Positions 42,216 to 51,466 of a DNA stretch of 64,000 nt are shown in pieces. Source of the stretch: Acidocella aromatica (GTDB lineage Bacteria; Pseudomonadota; Alphaproteobacteria; Acetobacterales; Acetobacteraceae); NCBI RefSeq assembly GCF_014201825.1, contig NZ_JACHFJ010000001.1, forward strand, positions 186,001 to 250,000, in the 5' to 3' direction. The number at the start of each line of letters is the position of its first letter. Within the stretch, counting starts at the first letter, position 1. A program made the translations under genes and the position numbers. Below the pieces are notes generated by a model that worked only from the letters and a program-made list of their open reading frames with translations, ran no database searches and was not told where the DNA came from.

Positions 42216-42246
42216 CTCGTGCTCTATCCAACTGAGCTAAGGGCGC
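42170..42246 (-). tRNA. tRNA-Arg(UCU)
   Basis: A complete 77-nt cloverleaf: acceptor GCGCCCT/AGGGCGC, D arm GCTC/GAGC, anticodon stem CGAGA/TCTTG with loop CTTCTAA (anticodon TCT), T loop TTCGACT, discriminator G and encoded CCA. Its 3' half is duplicated at the far end of the island, so the element restores the tRNA on insertion. Confidence 0.95.
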
Positions 42247-42279
42247 TGAAGCAAGCCAGCCCGTGCTAGCCTGGACGCG

Positions 42280-42585
42280 TCAGTGCGTCCAGTTTTCCTT
42301 GCGGTCGACGCGGAAATTATCGGCGTAGGCCTTGGGCTTGCGGGTATGCGCCGGGGGGATTTCCAGGTCGTAGGGAATCCCTTCCGCCTTGGCATAGGCG
42401 ATGGCGGCTTCCTGCGTCTCGAAGCTGAGGCGGATCTGCTGGCGCATATCGTCCGAGCCAGTCCACCCCATCAGCGGCTCGATCACCTTCTTGTGCTCCG
42501 GCTCATACTCCAGCACCCAGCGATGCGTGCGCGCCAAGCCGGACTGCATGGCGGATTTCGGCGGCAGATAAATTCGAGCCCGCAT
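42280..42585 (-). CDS. NADH dehydrogenase (complex I) NDUFS4-family accessory subunit
   Basis: A 101-residue protein of the ETC_C1_NDUFA4/NDUFS4 family: ARIYLPPKSAMQSGLART, WVLEYEPEHKKVIEPLMGWT, IRLSFETQEAAIAYAKAEGI, KAYADNFRVDRKENWTH. Alphaproteobacteria share this supernumerary subunit with mitochondria, where it sits at the N-module/Q-module junction. The ATG at 42585 follows ggaagaggtt; a longer frame runs into the tRNA-Pro gene. Confidence 0.92.
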   Translation of the reverse strand: MRARIYLPPKSAMQSGLARTHRWVLEYEPEHKKVIEPLMGWTGSDDMRQQIRLSFETQEAAIAYAKAEGIPYDLEIPPAHTRKPKAYADNFRVDRKENWTH

Positions 42586-42602
42586 AACCTCTTCCTTCCA
42601 TC

Positions 42603-42679
42603 TGGTCGGGGCGCCCGGATTCGAACCGGGGGCCTCTTGTACCCAAAACAAGCGCGCTACCAGGCTGCGCCACGCCCCG
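42603..42679 (-). tRNA. tRNA-Pro(UGG)
   Basis: 77 nt with acceptor CGGGGCG/CGCCCCG, anticodon stem CTTGT/ACAAG, loop TTTGGGT (anticodon TGG), T loop TTCGAAT, discriminator A and encoded CCA. Confidence 0.95.
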
Positions 42680-42696
42680 ACATTGTGCAGCCGGGA

Positions 42697-43179
42697 TTAG
42701 CCCCCGCCAAACTGCTTGGCAATCACCTTATCGCCAACACTGATATTATCAGCCGCGGTGGCACCGCCCGCAAGCTCCAGCACGGCGGCCACCGGCACAT
42801 TGCTGGAGATGTTGCGCAGGCTATACGGCACAGTGTTCTCGGCGATGGTCTTAATCGTGCCATCCGCCCCGATGAACACCATATCCAGCGGCACGATGGT
42901 GTTCTTCATCCAGAACAGCTGCACGGACGGCGGATCTACGGGAAACAGCATGCCTGTGCCCGCCGGCACCGAAGAGCGGAACATCAGCCCATAGGCCTGC
43001 TCCTGCGCGGTGGCGGCCACCTCCACTGTGAAATTATAGGTTTTGCCGTCATCGCCCTTGATGCCGAGCTGCTCGGTCTGCAGCTTGGGCTGCGGGCCGG
43101 TCGGGTCGTCGTTCACCTGGGCCAAAGCCACACCACCCAACGCCAGGCTGGCCGCTAAAACCGGAGCAAAAATCCTCAT
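42697..43179 (-). CDS. Exported DUF192 protein
   Basis: A 160-residue protein with a signal peptide ([17 protein letters not shown]) and a DUF192 domain: [57 protein letters not shown]. The family is small, periplasmic and of unknown function. The ATG at 43179 has an ideal ggagggg Shine-Dalgarno, better than the upstream ATG at 43191. Confidence 0.88.
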   Translation of the reverse strand: MRIFAPVLAASLALGGVALAQVNDDPTGPQPKLQTEQLGIKGDDGKTYNFTVEVAATAQEQAYGLMFRSSVPAGTGMLFPVDPPSVQLFWMKNTIVPLDMVFIGADGTIKTIAENTVPYSLRNISSNVPVAAVLELAGGATAADNISVGDKVIAKQFGGG

Positions 43180-43232
43180 GCACCCCTCCATGCTGACGCT
43201 TCTCTTGCCCGGCGGCGCGCGCCCTGGCAAGC

Positions 43233-44618
43233 ATGGGCGGCGTGAACCGCGCTCTGCCAGCCCTTGTCTTCCTCGCCCTCTCAGCGCTCACGCGCCTGCC
43301 GGTGCTGCACCGTGCGGTGCTGGATTGGGACGAGAGCCTCTACTTCCTCATGGCGCAGCAATGGCGCCTGGGCCACCTGCCCTACACCACGGTGTGGGAC
43401 AACAAGCCGCTCGGCATCTACGTCATCTTCGCTGCCTTTCAGGCAGTCATCCCCGGCATTGCGGCCATACGCGTGGCCACAGCGCTGTTCGTGGCCCTGC
43501 TCGCCTGCACGGTATTCGGCATCACCCAGCGCCTCACCGCCAGCCGCCAAGCCGCCTGGCTGGCCGGGCTGGCGCTGGGGCTGGCCTCACTCTCCAATGA
43601 CGGCCTCTCCGCCAATACCGAGCTATTCATGGCCAGCTTCACAGCCCTGGCGGTGCTGGGCGTACTCGCCAATGCCCCGGCCTGGGCGGTGGGGCTGGCG
43701 CTGGGCTGCGCGGTGATGGTCAAGGATGTCGCCGTTACCGAGGCCCCCTGCGTCTTCCTCCTGCTGCTCTACCGGCGGCGGGACTGGCAGACGGGCCTTG
43801 CCTGCTTGTTGGGCGCCGCAATCCCGCTGGCGGCGGCACTCGCGTTGTACGCCGCCAACGGGCAATTGCCGCTTTGGTGGGAGTGCAATGTGCTGGCCAA
43901 TCTGCGGCGGGCCAGTGTGCCGCTTTCACCCGGCACCGTGTTCTGGGGCCTACAGACCCAGGCTGTGCGCTGGGGCGGGCTCTATGCCGCTGCTGCCCTG
44001 CTGGCGTTGCTGGGGCGCGGACGCAGCCTCGCCGCCATTTTCCCGCCGCTCTGGCTGCTTTGCGCCATCGTCGGCGCCATCTCGGCCAGGAGCTTCTACG
44101 ACCATTATTTTCTGCAAGCCCTGCCGCCGCTCTGCGTCTGCCTCGGCGCACTTTACGCCCGCCTGCCGCCCCGCCCGGCCTTACGCGCCACCCTGGTCGC
44201 CACCACTCTGGCCCAACCGCTGCGCGCCGCACAACTGGCCCTGGACTACGCTGTCAGCCCGGATGTCATCGCTGCCGCCGGAGCGGACCTCGCCGCCCAG
44301 CACCCAGCCAGCCTGTATGTGTTCGACGCCCAGCCAATTCTCTACGCCCTCGCCGGCACGCCTTTACCCACGCGTTATGTGCTGCCCTCGGTGCTCACCC
44401 GCACAACGCTGCCCCGTGTGGCTGGGGTGAATGCCTCGGCCGAGGTCGCGCGCATCCTGGCCACGCAGCCGCAATTCATCGCCCGCCGCACGCCAGCACC
44501 CAACGACGCCCTGTCCAGCCAAGCCGTCTATGCCCAGCTGGACGCCGTCCTGGCCCAGAATTACGCCCCCTGGCACAGCTATCAAGGCATGACGATCTAC
44601 AAACGCCTCATCCCCTGA
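43233..44618 (+). CDS. Membrane glycosyltransferase of the ArnT/PMT type
   Basis: A 461-residue GT-C-fold protein with about ten membrane segments. The first extracytoplasmic loop has the acidic motif DWDESLYFLMAQQWRLG and the following VWDNKPLGIYV, as in lipid-linked sugar transferases. Such enzymes move a sugar from a polyprenyl phosphate to lipid A, a glycan or a protein; the acceptor cannot be read from sequence. It overlaps the convergent PilZ-like gene by 11 bases. Confidence 0.85.
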   Translation: MGGVNRALPALVFLALSALTRLPVLHRAVLDWDESLYFLMAQQWRLGHLPYTTVWDNKPLGIYVIFAAFQAVIPGIAAIRVATALFVALLACTVFGITQRLTASRQAAWLAGLALGLASLSNDGLSANTELFMASFTALAVLGVLANAPAWAVGLALGCAVMVKDVAVTEAPCVFLLLLYRRRDWQTGLACLLGAAIPLAAALALYAANGQLPLWWECNVLANLRRASVPLSPGTVFWGLQTQAVRWGGLYAAAALLALLGRGRSLAAIFPPLWLLCAIVGAISARSFYDHYFLQALPPLCVCLGALYARLPPRPALRATLVATTLAQPLRAAQLALDYAVSPDVIAAAGADLAAQHPASLYVFDAQPILYALAGTPLPTRYVLPSVLTRTTLPRVAGVNASAEVARILATQPQFIARRTPAPNDALSSQAVYAQLDAVLAQNYAPWHSYQGMTIYKRLIP

Positions 44619-45108
44619 CCAGCACCTTCTCCAAGTTCCTGTAGGCGGCCTCCTCCGCCGCTTGGCGCAGATCCTCGTGCCCAAAAAACCGCTGCGAACG
44701 CAGATCCGCGATTACGAAGGGAATCGCCTGGGTCCAAAGCGCCCGCCCAAGTGCCGCCATCTGCGCTCCGGCCTCCTTGCTTACCAGCGGCCCGCCGATG
44801 AACTCCAGCCCGAACTTGCTGCCGGCACTCCAACACCTTCGCACGCGGTAGCTGGGGCCGCTCGCCATTTGCAACACCATCTCCTCCGGCAGCACGAACA
44901 TCGTACCCAAATCCACCAGCACGCCATTGGCGGCTTCATCCAGCACCAGACAATTGATGACGCTCTGGTTATAGCTGTCGCCCAGCAGAAGCTTAGCGCT
45001 CTTGATCACCGGTGTGCGGGACGCCGAACGCCGTTCCACCCACCCGGTACCGGCCAGGGGCGCGGCGCCCGTCTCCATCACATGTCCGCTATATTCATGT
45101 TCAAGCAT
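44608..45108 (-). CDS. PilZ-like domain protein
   Basis: A 166-residue protein whose middle resembles a PilZ c-di-GMP-binding domain. The RRSASR element (RxxxR) is followed after about 30 residues by LDEAANGVLVDLG (a degenerate D/NxSxxG) and KFGLEFIGGPLV. The C-terminal helix is charged. The serine of the second motif is missing, so binding is uncertain. The ATG at 45108 is preferred for its gaggcgg Shine-Dalgarno; ATG 45141 is upstream in frame. Confidence 0.65.
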   Translation of the reverse strand: MLEHEYSGHVMETGAAPLAGTGWVERRSASRTPVIKSAKLLLGDSYNQSVINCLVLDEAANGVLVDLGTMFVLPEEMVLQMASGPSYRVRRCWSAGSKFGLEFIGGPLVSKEAGAQMAALGRALWTQAIPFVIADLRSQRFFGHEDLRQAAEEAAYRNLEKVLVRG

Positions 45109-45265
45109 GCCATCCGCCTCGCAGTGAGTCTGGCGGATCATCCCCCCGAATGGTTAACAGCCCCCCAACGGCTTCCCCTACGCATTGATCCACATCAATG
45201 CCCAACACGGCTGAAACCGCCTAACCGGACCGGAATTTCCTCCCCACCCGAGCCGGACAACGCCC

Positions 45266-45889
45266 ATGGCCATCCTCGATCTCGACGCCTTCCTGCAAGC
45301 GCCTATGGCCACCGAACCCTTCCAGTACACCGTCATGCAGGGGTTCATCCGGCCGGAGCAGGCGCAGGCCGTGCGCGCCGATTTTCCCGAGATCGACCAT
45401 GCCGGGCTGCTGCCGGTGGAGGCGACCAGACCCGGCCCGAATTTCCAGGCGCTGATCGACGAGTTGACCGGCCCGGCCGTCACCGCCGCCTTCTCGAAGA
45501 AATTCGGCGTGGACCTCACCGACCGCCCGACCATGCTGACCCTGCGCGGCCGCTGCAGCGAGCGCGACGGGCGCATCCATACCGACAGCGAAGCCAAGCT
45601 CGTCACCGCCCTGCTCTATTTCAACGATGGCTGGGAGGCCGAAGGAGGTCGTCTGCGTCTGCTCCGCGGGCCAGACGACCTCAACGACATGATCGCCGAG
45701 GTCCCGCCCGAACTCGGCACGCTGGTGGCGTTCAAGCGGTCCGACAAATCCTTCCACGGCCATGAGCCCTATATCGGCGTGCGCCGCTACGTGATGATCA
45801 ACTGGATGACCTCGGGCCTCGCCGCCCAGCGCGAGTTGATGCGCCACAAGATCTCGGCCACGGCCAAGAAGGTGCTGCACTATGCTTGA
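45266..45889 (+). CDS. 2-oxoglutarate/Fe(II)-dependent oxygenase
   Basis: A 207-residue double-stranded beta-helix protein. The iron triad is visible as HxD in GRIHTDSEAKLVTALLYFN and the distal His in KSFHGHEPYIG; the 2-oxoglutarate Arg follows in GVRRYVMINWM. Proteins of this group hydroxylate proteins or small molecules; the target is unknown. It overlaps the next, related gene by eight bases, so the two are likely made together. Confidence 0.85.
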   Translation: MAILDLDAFLQAPMATEPFQYTVMQGFIRPEQAQAVRADFPEIDHAGLLPVEATRPGPNFQALIDELTGPAVTAAFSKKFGVDLTDRPTMLTLRGRCSERDGRIHTDSEAKLVTALLYFNDGWEAEGGRLRLLRGPDDLNDMIAEVPPELGTLVAFKRSDKSFHGHEPYIGVRRYVMINWMTSGLAAQRELMRHKISATAKKVLHYA

Positions 45890-46538
45890 CGCCACCACCA
45901 CGGCCGCGCATTTCCTCGGCAGCTTGGCCCAGGGGCAAGAAAAACAATCCCCCTACCGCCACTGGCTACTGGACAACATGCTGCCCAGCAGGATGGTGGA
46001 CGACATCGTAGCCCTGCCGGTCGCCCCACCGGCCATCGAGGACACGCAAGGAAGGCGCGAGACGCATAATTCCAAGCGCTGGTTCTTCGGCGTGGAGCAA
46101 CAGCAGCAATTCCCGGTCTGCCACGATCTGGCCGAGGCACTGCAAAGCCATGAGGTGGTGCATACGCTGGAGCGGCGCTGCGCGGTGAACCTCAAGGGCA
46201 GCTCGCTGCGCATCGAGTACTGCCTGGACACGGACGGGTTCTGGCTGGAGCCGCATACCGATATCGGCGCCAAATTCTTCACCATGCTCATCTACCTCAC
46301 CGACTCCGCGCCGGGGGAGAACTGGGGCACGGACATCTTCGCCTCCCCCACCGAGCATGCCGGTGCCGCCCCGTTCATCCGCAATCGCGGGCTGATCTTC
46401 ATCCCCGGCAGCGATACATGGCACGGCTTCGTCAAGCGCAGGATCACCGGCGTGCGGCGCTCGCTGATCGTGAACTACGTGACCGAGGAATGGCGCTCGC
46501 GCCACGAGCTGGCTTTCCCGGAGCAGCCTGTAGGCTGA
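45882..46538 (+). CDS. Second 2-oxoglutarate/Fe(II)-dependent oxygenase
   Basis: 218 residues with the same fold and motifs as its neighbour: PHTDIGAKFFTMLIYLTD (HxD), DTWHGFVKRR (distal His) and GVRRSLIVNYV (Arg). The flanking regions differ enough that the pair is an old duplication or two subfamilies. They may act on the same pathway or as a heteromer (inference). The preceding glycosyltransferase hints at surface-glycan or peptide modification, but nothing proves it. Confidence 0.85.
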   Translation: MLDATTTAAHFLGSLAQGQEKQSPYRHWLLDNMLPSRMVDDIVALPVAPPAIEDTQGRRETHNSKRWFFGVEQQQQFPVCHDLAEALQSHEVVHTLERRCAVNLKGSSLRIEYCLDTDGFWLEPHTDIGAKFFTMLIYLTDSAPGENWGTDIFASPTEHAGAAPFIRNRGLIFIPGSDTWHGFVKRRITGVRRSLIVNYVTEEWRSRHELAFPEQPVG

Positions 46539-46671
46539 ACCATCAGGAGCTTTTGGGTTGCGAAGGGCGCCGCCGGTTCAAGCGCTCCGGGCATTATTTT
46601 CGTAAAAAGGGTGTCCCACAAACCTCTGAAACTTCCTTCCCCCCCGAGCCAGAATGGTCTAACCCGCGCGG

Positions 46672-48021
46672 ATGGTAAAAGTTCGCTTCGCTCCCAGCCC
46701 CACGGGCTATCTGCATGTCGGCAACGCGCGCGCCGCGCTGGTGAATTTCCTCTTCGCCCGCAACCAAGGGGGGACGCTCCTGCTCCGGCTGGACGATACC
46801 GACACCGAGCGCGGCCGCCCGGAATATGAGCAGGGGATTTATGACGACCTGCGCTGGCTAGGCATTAGCTGGGACGAGACGGCACGACAGTCCGACCGCT
46901 TTGCCCGCTATGCCGAGGTGGCGGAACAACTGAAGGCCGCCGGGCGGCTTTACCCGTGCTTCGAGAACGAGGACGAACTCGCCGCCAAGCGCGCCGCACT
47001 GGTCAAGCGCAAGCTGCCCCCAGTGTATGACCGCGGGGCGCTAAACATGACTGCCGAGCAGCGCGCGGCCGCCGAAGCCAACGGCAAGACGCCCTATTGG
47101 CGCTTCAAACTCTCGGACGGTGCGGCAGGCTGGAACGACCTCGTGCTCGGGCCGCGCAACATCAAGCTTGGCACGGTCTCCGACCCAGTGCTGATCCGCG
47201 CCGACGGCACGCCGCTCTACACCTTCACCTCGGTGGTGGACGATGCCGATATGGGCATCACCCATATCATTCGGGGAGAGGACCATGTCTCCAACACGGC
47301 GGTGCAGATCGACCTGTTCCAGGCGATTACCAAGTCGCCCGTGCCGCGCTTCGCGCATCTGCCGCTGATCTCGGGCGGCGATGGCGAGAAGCTCTCCAAG
47401 CGCATCGGCTCGATCTCGTTGAAATCGCTCCGCAAGGATGGCATCGAGCCGGCGGCGATCACGGCGTATCTGGCTAGGCTTGGCACCAACAAAGATCCGG
47501 CGGCCGTGCCGATGGAGGAGCTGATCGGCAGCTTCAACCTCTCCGATTTCGGCCGTTCCCCACCGCGTTTCGACGCCAAGCAGATGCTCGGGCTGAACCG
47601 CAAACTCCTGCACCATTTGGAGTACGAGGCCGTGAAGGACCGCCTGCCCGAAGGCGCCACCGAGGCGTTCTGGCTCGCGATTCGCGGCAATCTGGACCTG
47701 CTGACCGAGGCGCGGCGCTGGTGGGAGGTGGTGAACAGCGAACTGCCCGCCCCCGAACTGCCCGGCAACTCCCAGGTGCTGCGCGCGGCGCTGGACACGC
47801 TGCCCGCCGAGCCGTGGGACGAGGAAACATGGAAGAGCTGGACTGGCGCGATCTCGGAAGCCACCGGCGCCAAGGGCCGCGCACTGTTCCAGCCGCTGCG
47901 CCTCTCCCTCACCGGCGAGGAGCACGGACCGGAGATGGCGAAGCTACTCCCGCTCATTGGCCGCGGCCGGGTGGAGCGCCGCCTAGCGGCCTGCGTTGCC
48001 GCGCGCGGCACGCCCGGCTAA
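46672..48021 (+). CDS. gltX: Glutamyl-tRNA synthetase
   Basis: Charges tRNA(Glu), and in this lineage often also tRNA(Gln) for amidation by GatCAB. The 449 residues have the class I signature FAPSPTGYLHVGNARAA, LLLRLDDTDTERGRPEY, HIIRGEDHVSN and the KMSKS loop GEKLSKRIGSIS. A C-terminal anticodon-binding domain follows. Many alphaproteobacteria have two gltX genes, so a second copy may exist elsewhere. The start is the ATG at 46672. Confidence 0.95.
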   Translation: MVKVRFAPSPTGYLHVGNARAALVNFLFARNQGGTLLLRLDDTDTERGRPEYEQGIYDDLRWLGISWDETARQSDRFARYAEVAEQLKAAGRLYPCFENEDELAAKRAALVKRKLPPVYDRGALNMTAEQRAAAEANGKTPYWRFKLSDGAAGWNDLVLGPRNIKLGTVSDPVLIRADGTPLYTFTSVVDDADMGITHIIRGEDHVSNTAVQIDLFQAITKSPVPRFAHLPLISGGDGEKLSKRIGSISLKSLRKDGIEPAAITAYLARLGTNKDPAAVPMEELIGSFNLSDFGRSPPRFDAKQMLGLNRKLLHHLEYEAVKDRLPEGATEAFWLAIRGNLDLLTEARRWWEVVNSELPAPELPGNSQVLRAALDTLPAEPWDEETWKSWTGAISEATGAKGRALFQPLRLSLTGEEHGPEMAKLLPLIGRGRVERRLAACVAARGTPG

Positions 48022-48056
48022 GAGGTTTCCCACGAAGGCACTTATGGGATTATCGC

Positions 48057-48722
48057 GTGGTCGATATTTTTGACGAGGTTTCCGAGGATCTGCGGCACGA
48101 CCGGGCGGTCTCCCTGGCCAAGCGCTATGGCGGTTTTCTGATCGCCGCCATGGTGCTGGTGCTCATCGGCGTCGGCGCGGAGCAGGCTTATACCGCGCAC
48201 AAGGCCAAGCTGGCCGAGGCCGCGGCCACCCAGTACCTCGCCCTCAGCCAGTCCGTGGACCAGCAGGGCGCGCAACTGCCGCCCGACCAGGCCGTGCAGG
48301 CCGCCCAGGCGCTGAACAAATTCGCGGCCTCCGCCCCCGAGGGCTACAAGACCCTGGCGAATTTGCGCGCCGCCGGGCTGTACGCCGCCGTCGGCAAGCT
48401 GGACCAGGCTAATGCGCTATGGACCGGCGTGGCTCAGGATGGCGGCGCGGACAAGCTGCTGCGCGACCTCGCCACCCTGCTCTGGGCGCAGCACGCTTTG
48501 GGCGCAGTGCCGGATACCGACATACAGGCCCGGCTACAGCCGCTCGCCTCCACCGCCAACCCTTACCACGCGCTGGCGCAAGAAGTGGAGGCGCTAACCT
48601 ATCTACACCAGGGCAACCCGGACTTGGCGAAAGCCTTGTTTACCAGCCTTGCCGCCGACCCCACCGCCCCGGCCGGTGTGCGCGAACGCGCCCAGGGCCT
48701 GCTTGCCCAGTTGAACGGATGA
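48057..48722 (+). CDS. YfgM-like membrane-anchored TPR protein
   Basis: 221 residues with one membrane helix near the N-terminus (GGFLIAAMVLVLIGVGAEQA) and a periplasmic tetratricopeptide-like helical domain (TPR_21: TLANLRAAGLYAAVGKLDQA, EVEALTYLHQGNPDLAKALF). In E. coli YfgM works with PpiD at the Sec translocon. The order TPR protein-bamB-der matches the E. coli yfgM-bamB-der operon. The GTG at 48057 is the best start; stop and the next ATG overlap. Confidence 0.85.
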   Translation: MVDIFDEVSEDLRHDRAVSLAKRYGGFLIAAMVLVLIGVGAEQAYTAHKAKLAEAAATQYLALSQSVDQQGAQLPPDQAVQAAQALNKFAASAPEGYKTLANLRAAGLYAAVGKLDQANALWTGVAQDGGADKLLRDLATLLWAQHALGAVPDTDIQARLQPLASTANPYHALAQEVEALTYLHQGNPDLAKALFTSLAADPTAPAGVRERAQGLLAQLNG

Positions 48723-50050
48723 CCCCTCCCATGATGCGACGCCGCACCGCCACCGCCAGCCTGTTCTCGCTCGGGCTGCTGGCCTCCTGCACCACGCACA
48801 AGAAAGCGCCGATCATCGGCACGCAGATCCCCGTGCTGCCGGAAGGCAACGACATGGATGTGGCGGTGAACCCGCCGCCGGTGAGCATTCCCCAGGCCAG
48901 CGCCCTGACCGCCTGGCCGCAGCCTCTGGCCAACCCCACCCATGCGCCGGGCAACGTGAGCGCGCCGCTGAACTTCAAGCCGCAATGGCAGGCCCCTATC
49001 GGCACCCCTGGCGGCCTGCGCCGGCCGCTGGCGGCCAGCCCCATCATCGCCGAGGGCAAGGTCTTCACCATGGATGCCGATGCCACGGTGCGCGCCTTCT
49101 CGCTCGCCGATGGCAAGCACCTCTGGCACGCCAACACCAGGCCAAAGCATGCCTCCGAGCAGAATCTGGGCGGCGGCATCGCGTATGACAGCGGCATCGT
49201 CTACGCCAGCACCGGCTACGCCGAGCTGCGCGCCCTGGACCCGGCCACCGGCAAGCTGCTCTGGCACCAGCAGCTCGACTTCCCCACCCGCTCGGCGCCG
49301 CTGGTGGCTGGCGGACTGGTCGCGCTGGTCACGCAGGATGACCTGCTGCTGACTTTCGACGCCACCTCCGGCACTCCGGGCTGGCGTTTCGACGGTTCAG
49401 CCGGGCAACCCAACTCCGCCGCCGTGGCGGTTGCAGGCCCCCCTTCCTTTGCCGATGGCATCATCGTCGCCGGGTTCTCCAACGGTCTGCTCGCGGCCAT
49501 CAACGCCAACTCCGGCACGCCGGTGTGGGAGCAGAGCCTCGCCGCCTCCTTCGGCCAGAGCGGGCAGCTCGACCTTTCCGACATCGTCGCCTCCCCGGTG
49601 ATCGCGGGCGGCGTGGTCTACGCCATCAACCTGGGCGACACGATGATGGCCGTGGACCTGCATTCCGGCGCCAAGGTGTGGACGCATGGCGCCACCGGCA
49701 CGCAGCCCATCTGTCTGGCCGGCGGCTTCGCCTTCGTGCTGGACAAGAACCAGATCCTCTACGCCGTGCATGCCGATGACGGGCTGATCAGCTGGTCGCT
49801 GCAATTGCCGCTCTACGCCAAGCCGAAGAAGCAGAAAGACCCGATCAGCTGGGCCGGGCCATTGCTGGTGAACGGCCAACTGCTGCTGGTGAGCGACCAT
49901 GGCACCGCCGCCTTGGTGGACCCGGTGGCCGGAGCGCTACAGCATGTGGTGAAGCTGAAGGATGGTGGCGTGGCCGATATGGCGCCGCTGGCCGCTGGCG
50001 GCATGCTGCTGCAGCTGACGCGCAACGCCAACCTTACGGCGTATGCCTGA
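48719..50050 (+). CDS. bamB: BamB-like outer-membrane assembly lipoprotein
   Basis: BamB is the beta-propeller lipoprotein of the BAM complex that inserts barrels into the outer membrane. The 443 residues start with a lipoprotein signal (SLFSLGLLASC). A series of PQQ-like propeller blades follows (VRAFSLADGKHLWHANT, LRALDPATGKLLWHQQL, AINANSGTPVWEQSL, AVDLHSGAKVWTHG). The ATG at 48719 overlaps the upstream stop; ATG 48731 is an alternative. The FadL- and FapF-like barrels in this window would be BAM substrates. Confidence 0.88.
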   Translation: MTPPMMRRRTATASLFSLGLLASCTTHKKAPIIGTQIPVLPEGNDMDVAVNPPPVSIPQASALTAWPQPLANPTHAPGNVSAPLNFKPQWQAPIGTPGGLRRPLAASPIIAEGKVFTMDADATVRAFSLADGKHLWHANTRPKHASEQNLGGGIAYDSGIVYASTGYAELRALDPATGKLLWHQQLDFPTRSAPLVAGGLVALVTQDDLLLTFDATSGTPGWRFDGSAGQPNSAAVAVAGPPSFADGIIVAGFSNGLLAAINANSGTPVWEQSLAASFGQSGQLDLSDIVASPVIAGGVVYAINLGDTMMAVDLHSGAKVWTHGATGTQPICLAGGFAFVLDKNQILYAVHADDGLISWSLQLPLYAKPKKQKDPISWAGPLLVNGQLLLVSDHGTAALVDPVAGALQHVVKLKDGGVADMAPLAAGGMLLQLTRNANLTAYA

Positions 50051-50052
50051 TC

Positions 50053-51390
50053 ATGATACCCCACGTTGTTATTGCCGGCCGACCGAATGTCGGCAAATCC
50101 ACCCTTTTCAACCGGCTGGCTGGGGCGCGAATCGCGCTTGTGGCCGACACGCCGGGCGTAACGCGCGACCGCAAGGAGGCCGAGTGCGTACTGGCGGGCA
50201 CGAAAGTGCTGCTGGTGGACACCGCCGGGCTGGAGGAAGCGGCACCGGACACGCTGCCGGGCCGGATGCGGGCCTCGACCTCGCTGGCCGTGGAGAACGC
50301 GGACCTCGTGCTGTTCGTGTTCGATGCCCGCGCCGGGCTACTGCCGGAGGACCATCATTTCGCCACCTGGCTGCGCCGAACCGGCAAGCCAGTGCTTGTG
50401 GTGGCGAACAAGGCCGAAGGCCGGGGCGGTGCCACCGCCGCGATGGAAGCCTATGAGCTGGGGCTGGGCGAGCCCTGCGCCATCTCGGCCGAGCATAACG
50501 AGGGCATCTACAACCTGATGACCGAGATCGCCGACCGGCTGCCCAAGCCGGAAGAGGGCGAGGCGGAGTCGGACGAGAATCTGCCGCTGCATCTGGCCAT
50601 CGTCGGACGCCCCAATGCAGGCAAATCGACGCTGATGAACTATCTGCTGGGCGAGCAGCGCATGATCACCGGGCCGGAGCCTGGGCTGACACGCGATGCC
50701 GTCTCCGCGGATTTCACCGGGCCCGACGGCAAGCTCTACCGGATTGTGGACACCGCCGGGCTGCGCAAGCGCGCCCGCGTGGATGAGGGACTAGAGAAGA
50801 TGTCCACCTCCTCCTCGATCGAGGCGCTGAAAAAGGCCGAGATGGTGGTGCTGGCGGTCGACGCCGTGAACGGCGTGCAGGAACAGGATCTGCACATCGC
50901 ACGGCTCATCGAGCGCGAGGGCCGGGCCTGCGTGATCGCGCTGACGAAATGGGACGCGGTGGAAGACCGCGGCGATGCGCGCAAGGCGGCACTCGATCGT
51001 ATCTCCATCTCGCTGAGCCAGATGAAAGGCATTACCGTGGTGCCGCTCTCCGCCGAAACCGGCGAGGGTGTGGCCAAGCTGTTCCCCGCCCTGCGCGCCA
51101 CCTACGAGAAATGGAACCTGCGCATCCCCACCAGCCAACTCAACCGCTGGTTCGAGTCGGCGCTGGAGCGCTTCCCCCCGCCGCTGGTGGAAGGGCGCCG
51201 GCTGAAGCTGCGCTATATCACGCAGATCAAGGCGCGGCCGCCGACCTTCGCGCTGTTCGGTACGCGTGCGGAGCAGGTGCCGGAGACGTATCAGCGTTAT
51301 CTGGTGAACAGCCTGCGCGAGACGTTCGAAATGCCGGGCGTGCCGATCCGCATCTATCTGCGCGGCACGACGAATCCGTACGCGGACTGA
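50053..51390 (+). CDS. der: Ribosome-assembly GTPase Der (EngA)
   Basis: Der has two tandem GTPase domains and a KH-like C-terminus and is needed for 50S maturation. The 445 residues show the first P-loop VVIAGRPNVGKSTLFNRLAG with G3 DTAG, and a second P-loop AIVGRPNAGKSTLMNYLLG with G3 DTAGLRKR. The G4 motif of the second domain is LTKWD; the KH domain has NRWFESALERFPPP and IRIYLRGTTNPY. It begins two bases after the bamB stop. Confidence 0.97.
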   Translation: MIPHVVIAGRPNVGKSTLFNRLAGARIALVADTPGVTRDRKEAECVLAGTKVLLVDTAGLEEAAPDTLPGRMRASTSLAVENADLVLFVFDARAGLLPEDHHFATWLRRTGKPVLVVANKAEGRGGATAAMEAYELGLGEPCAISAEHNEGIYNLMTEIADRLPKPEEGEAESDENLPLHLAIVGRPNAGKSTLMNYLLGEQRMITGPEPGLTRDAVSADFTGPDGKLYRIVDTAGLRKRARVDEGLEKMSTSSSIEALKKAEMVVLAVDAVNGVQEQDLHIARLIEREGRACVIALTKWDAVEDRGDARKAALDRISISLSQMKGITVVPLSAETGEGVAKLFPALRATYEKWNLRIPTSQLNRWFESALERFPPPLVEGRRLKLRYITQIKARPPTFALFGTRAEQVPETYQRYLVNSLRETFEMPGVPIRIYLRGTTNPYAD

Positions 51391-51411
51391 GTTTTAAAAA
51401 TTTTTTTAGGT

Positions 51412-51448
51412 CTGCTCAGCGCGTTCGAACCGGTGGCGCGCTGAGCAG
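51412..51448. terminator. Hairpin between convergent der and ABC-F genes
   Basis: CTGCTCAGCGCG and its exact complement form a 12-bp stem around 13 bases. An A/T tract (aaaaattttttt) lies on the der side. It is probably the shared terminator, although no clean T run follows the stem on the plus strand. Confidence 0.65.
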
Positions 51449-51466
51449 TAGTCTTCAAAAAACTCT

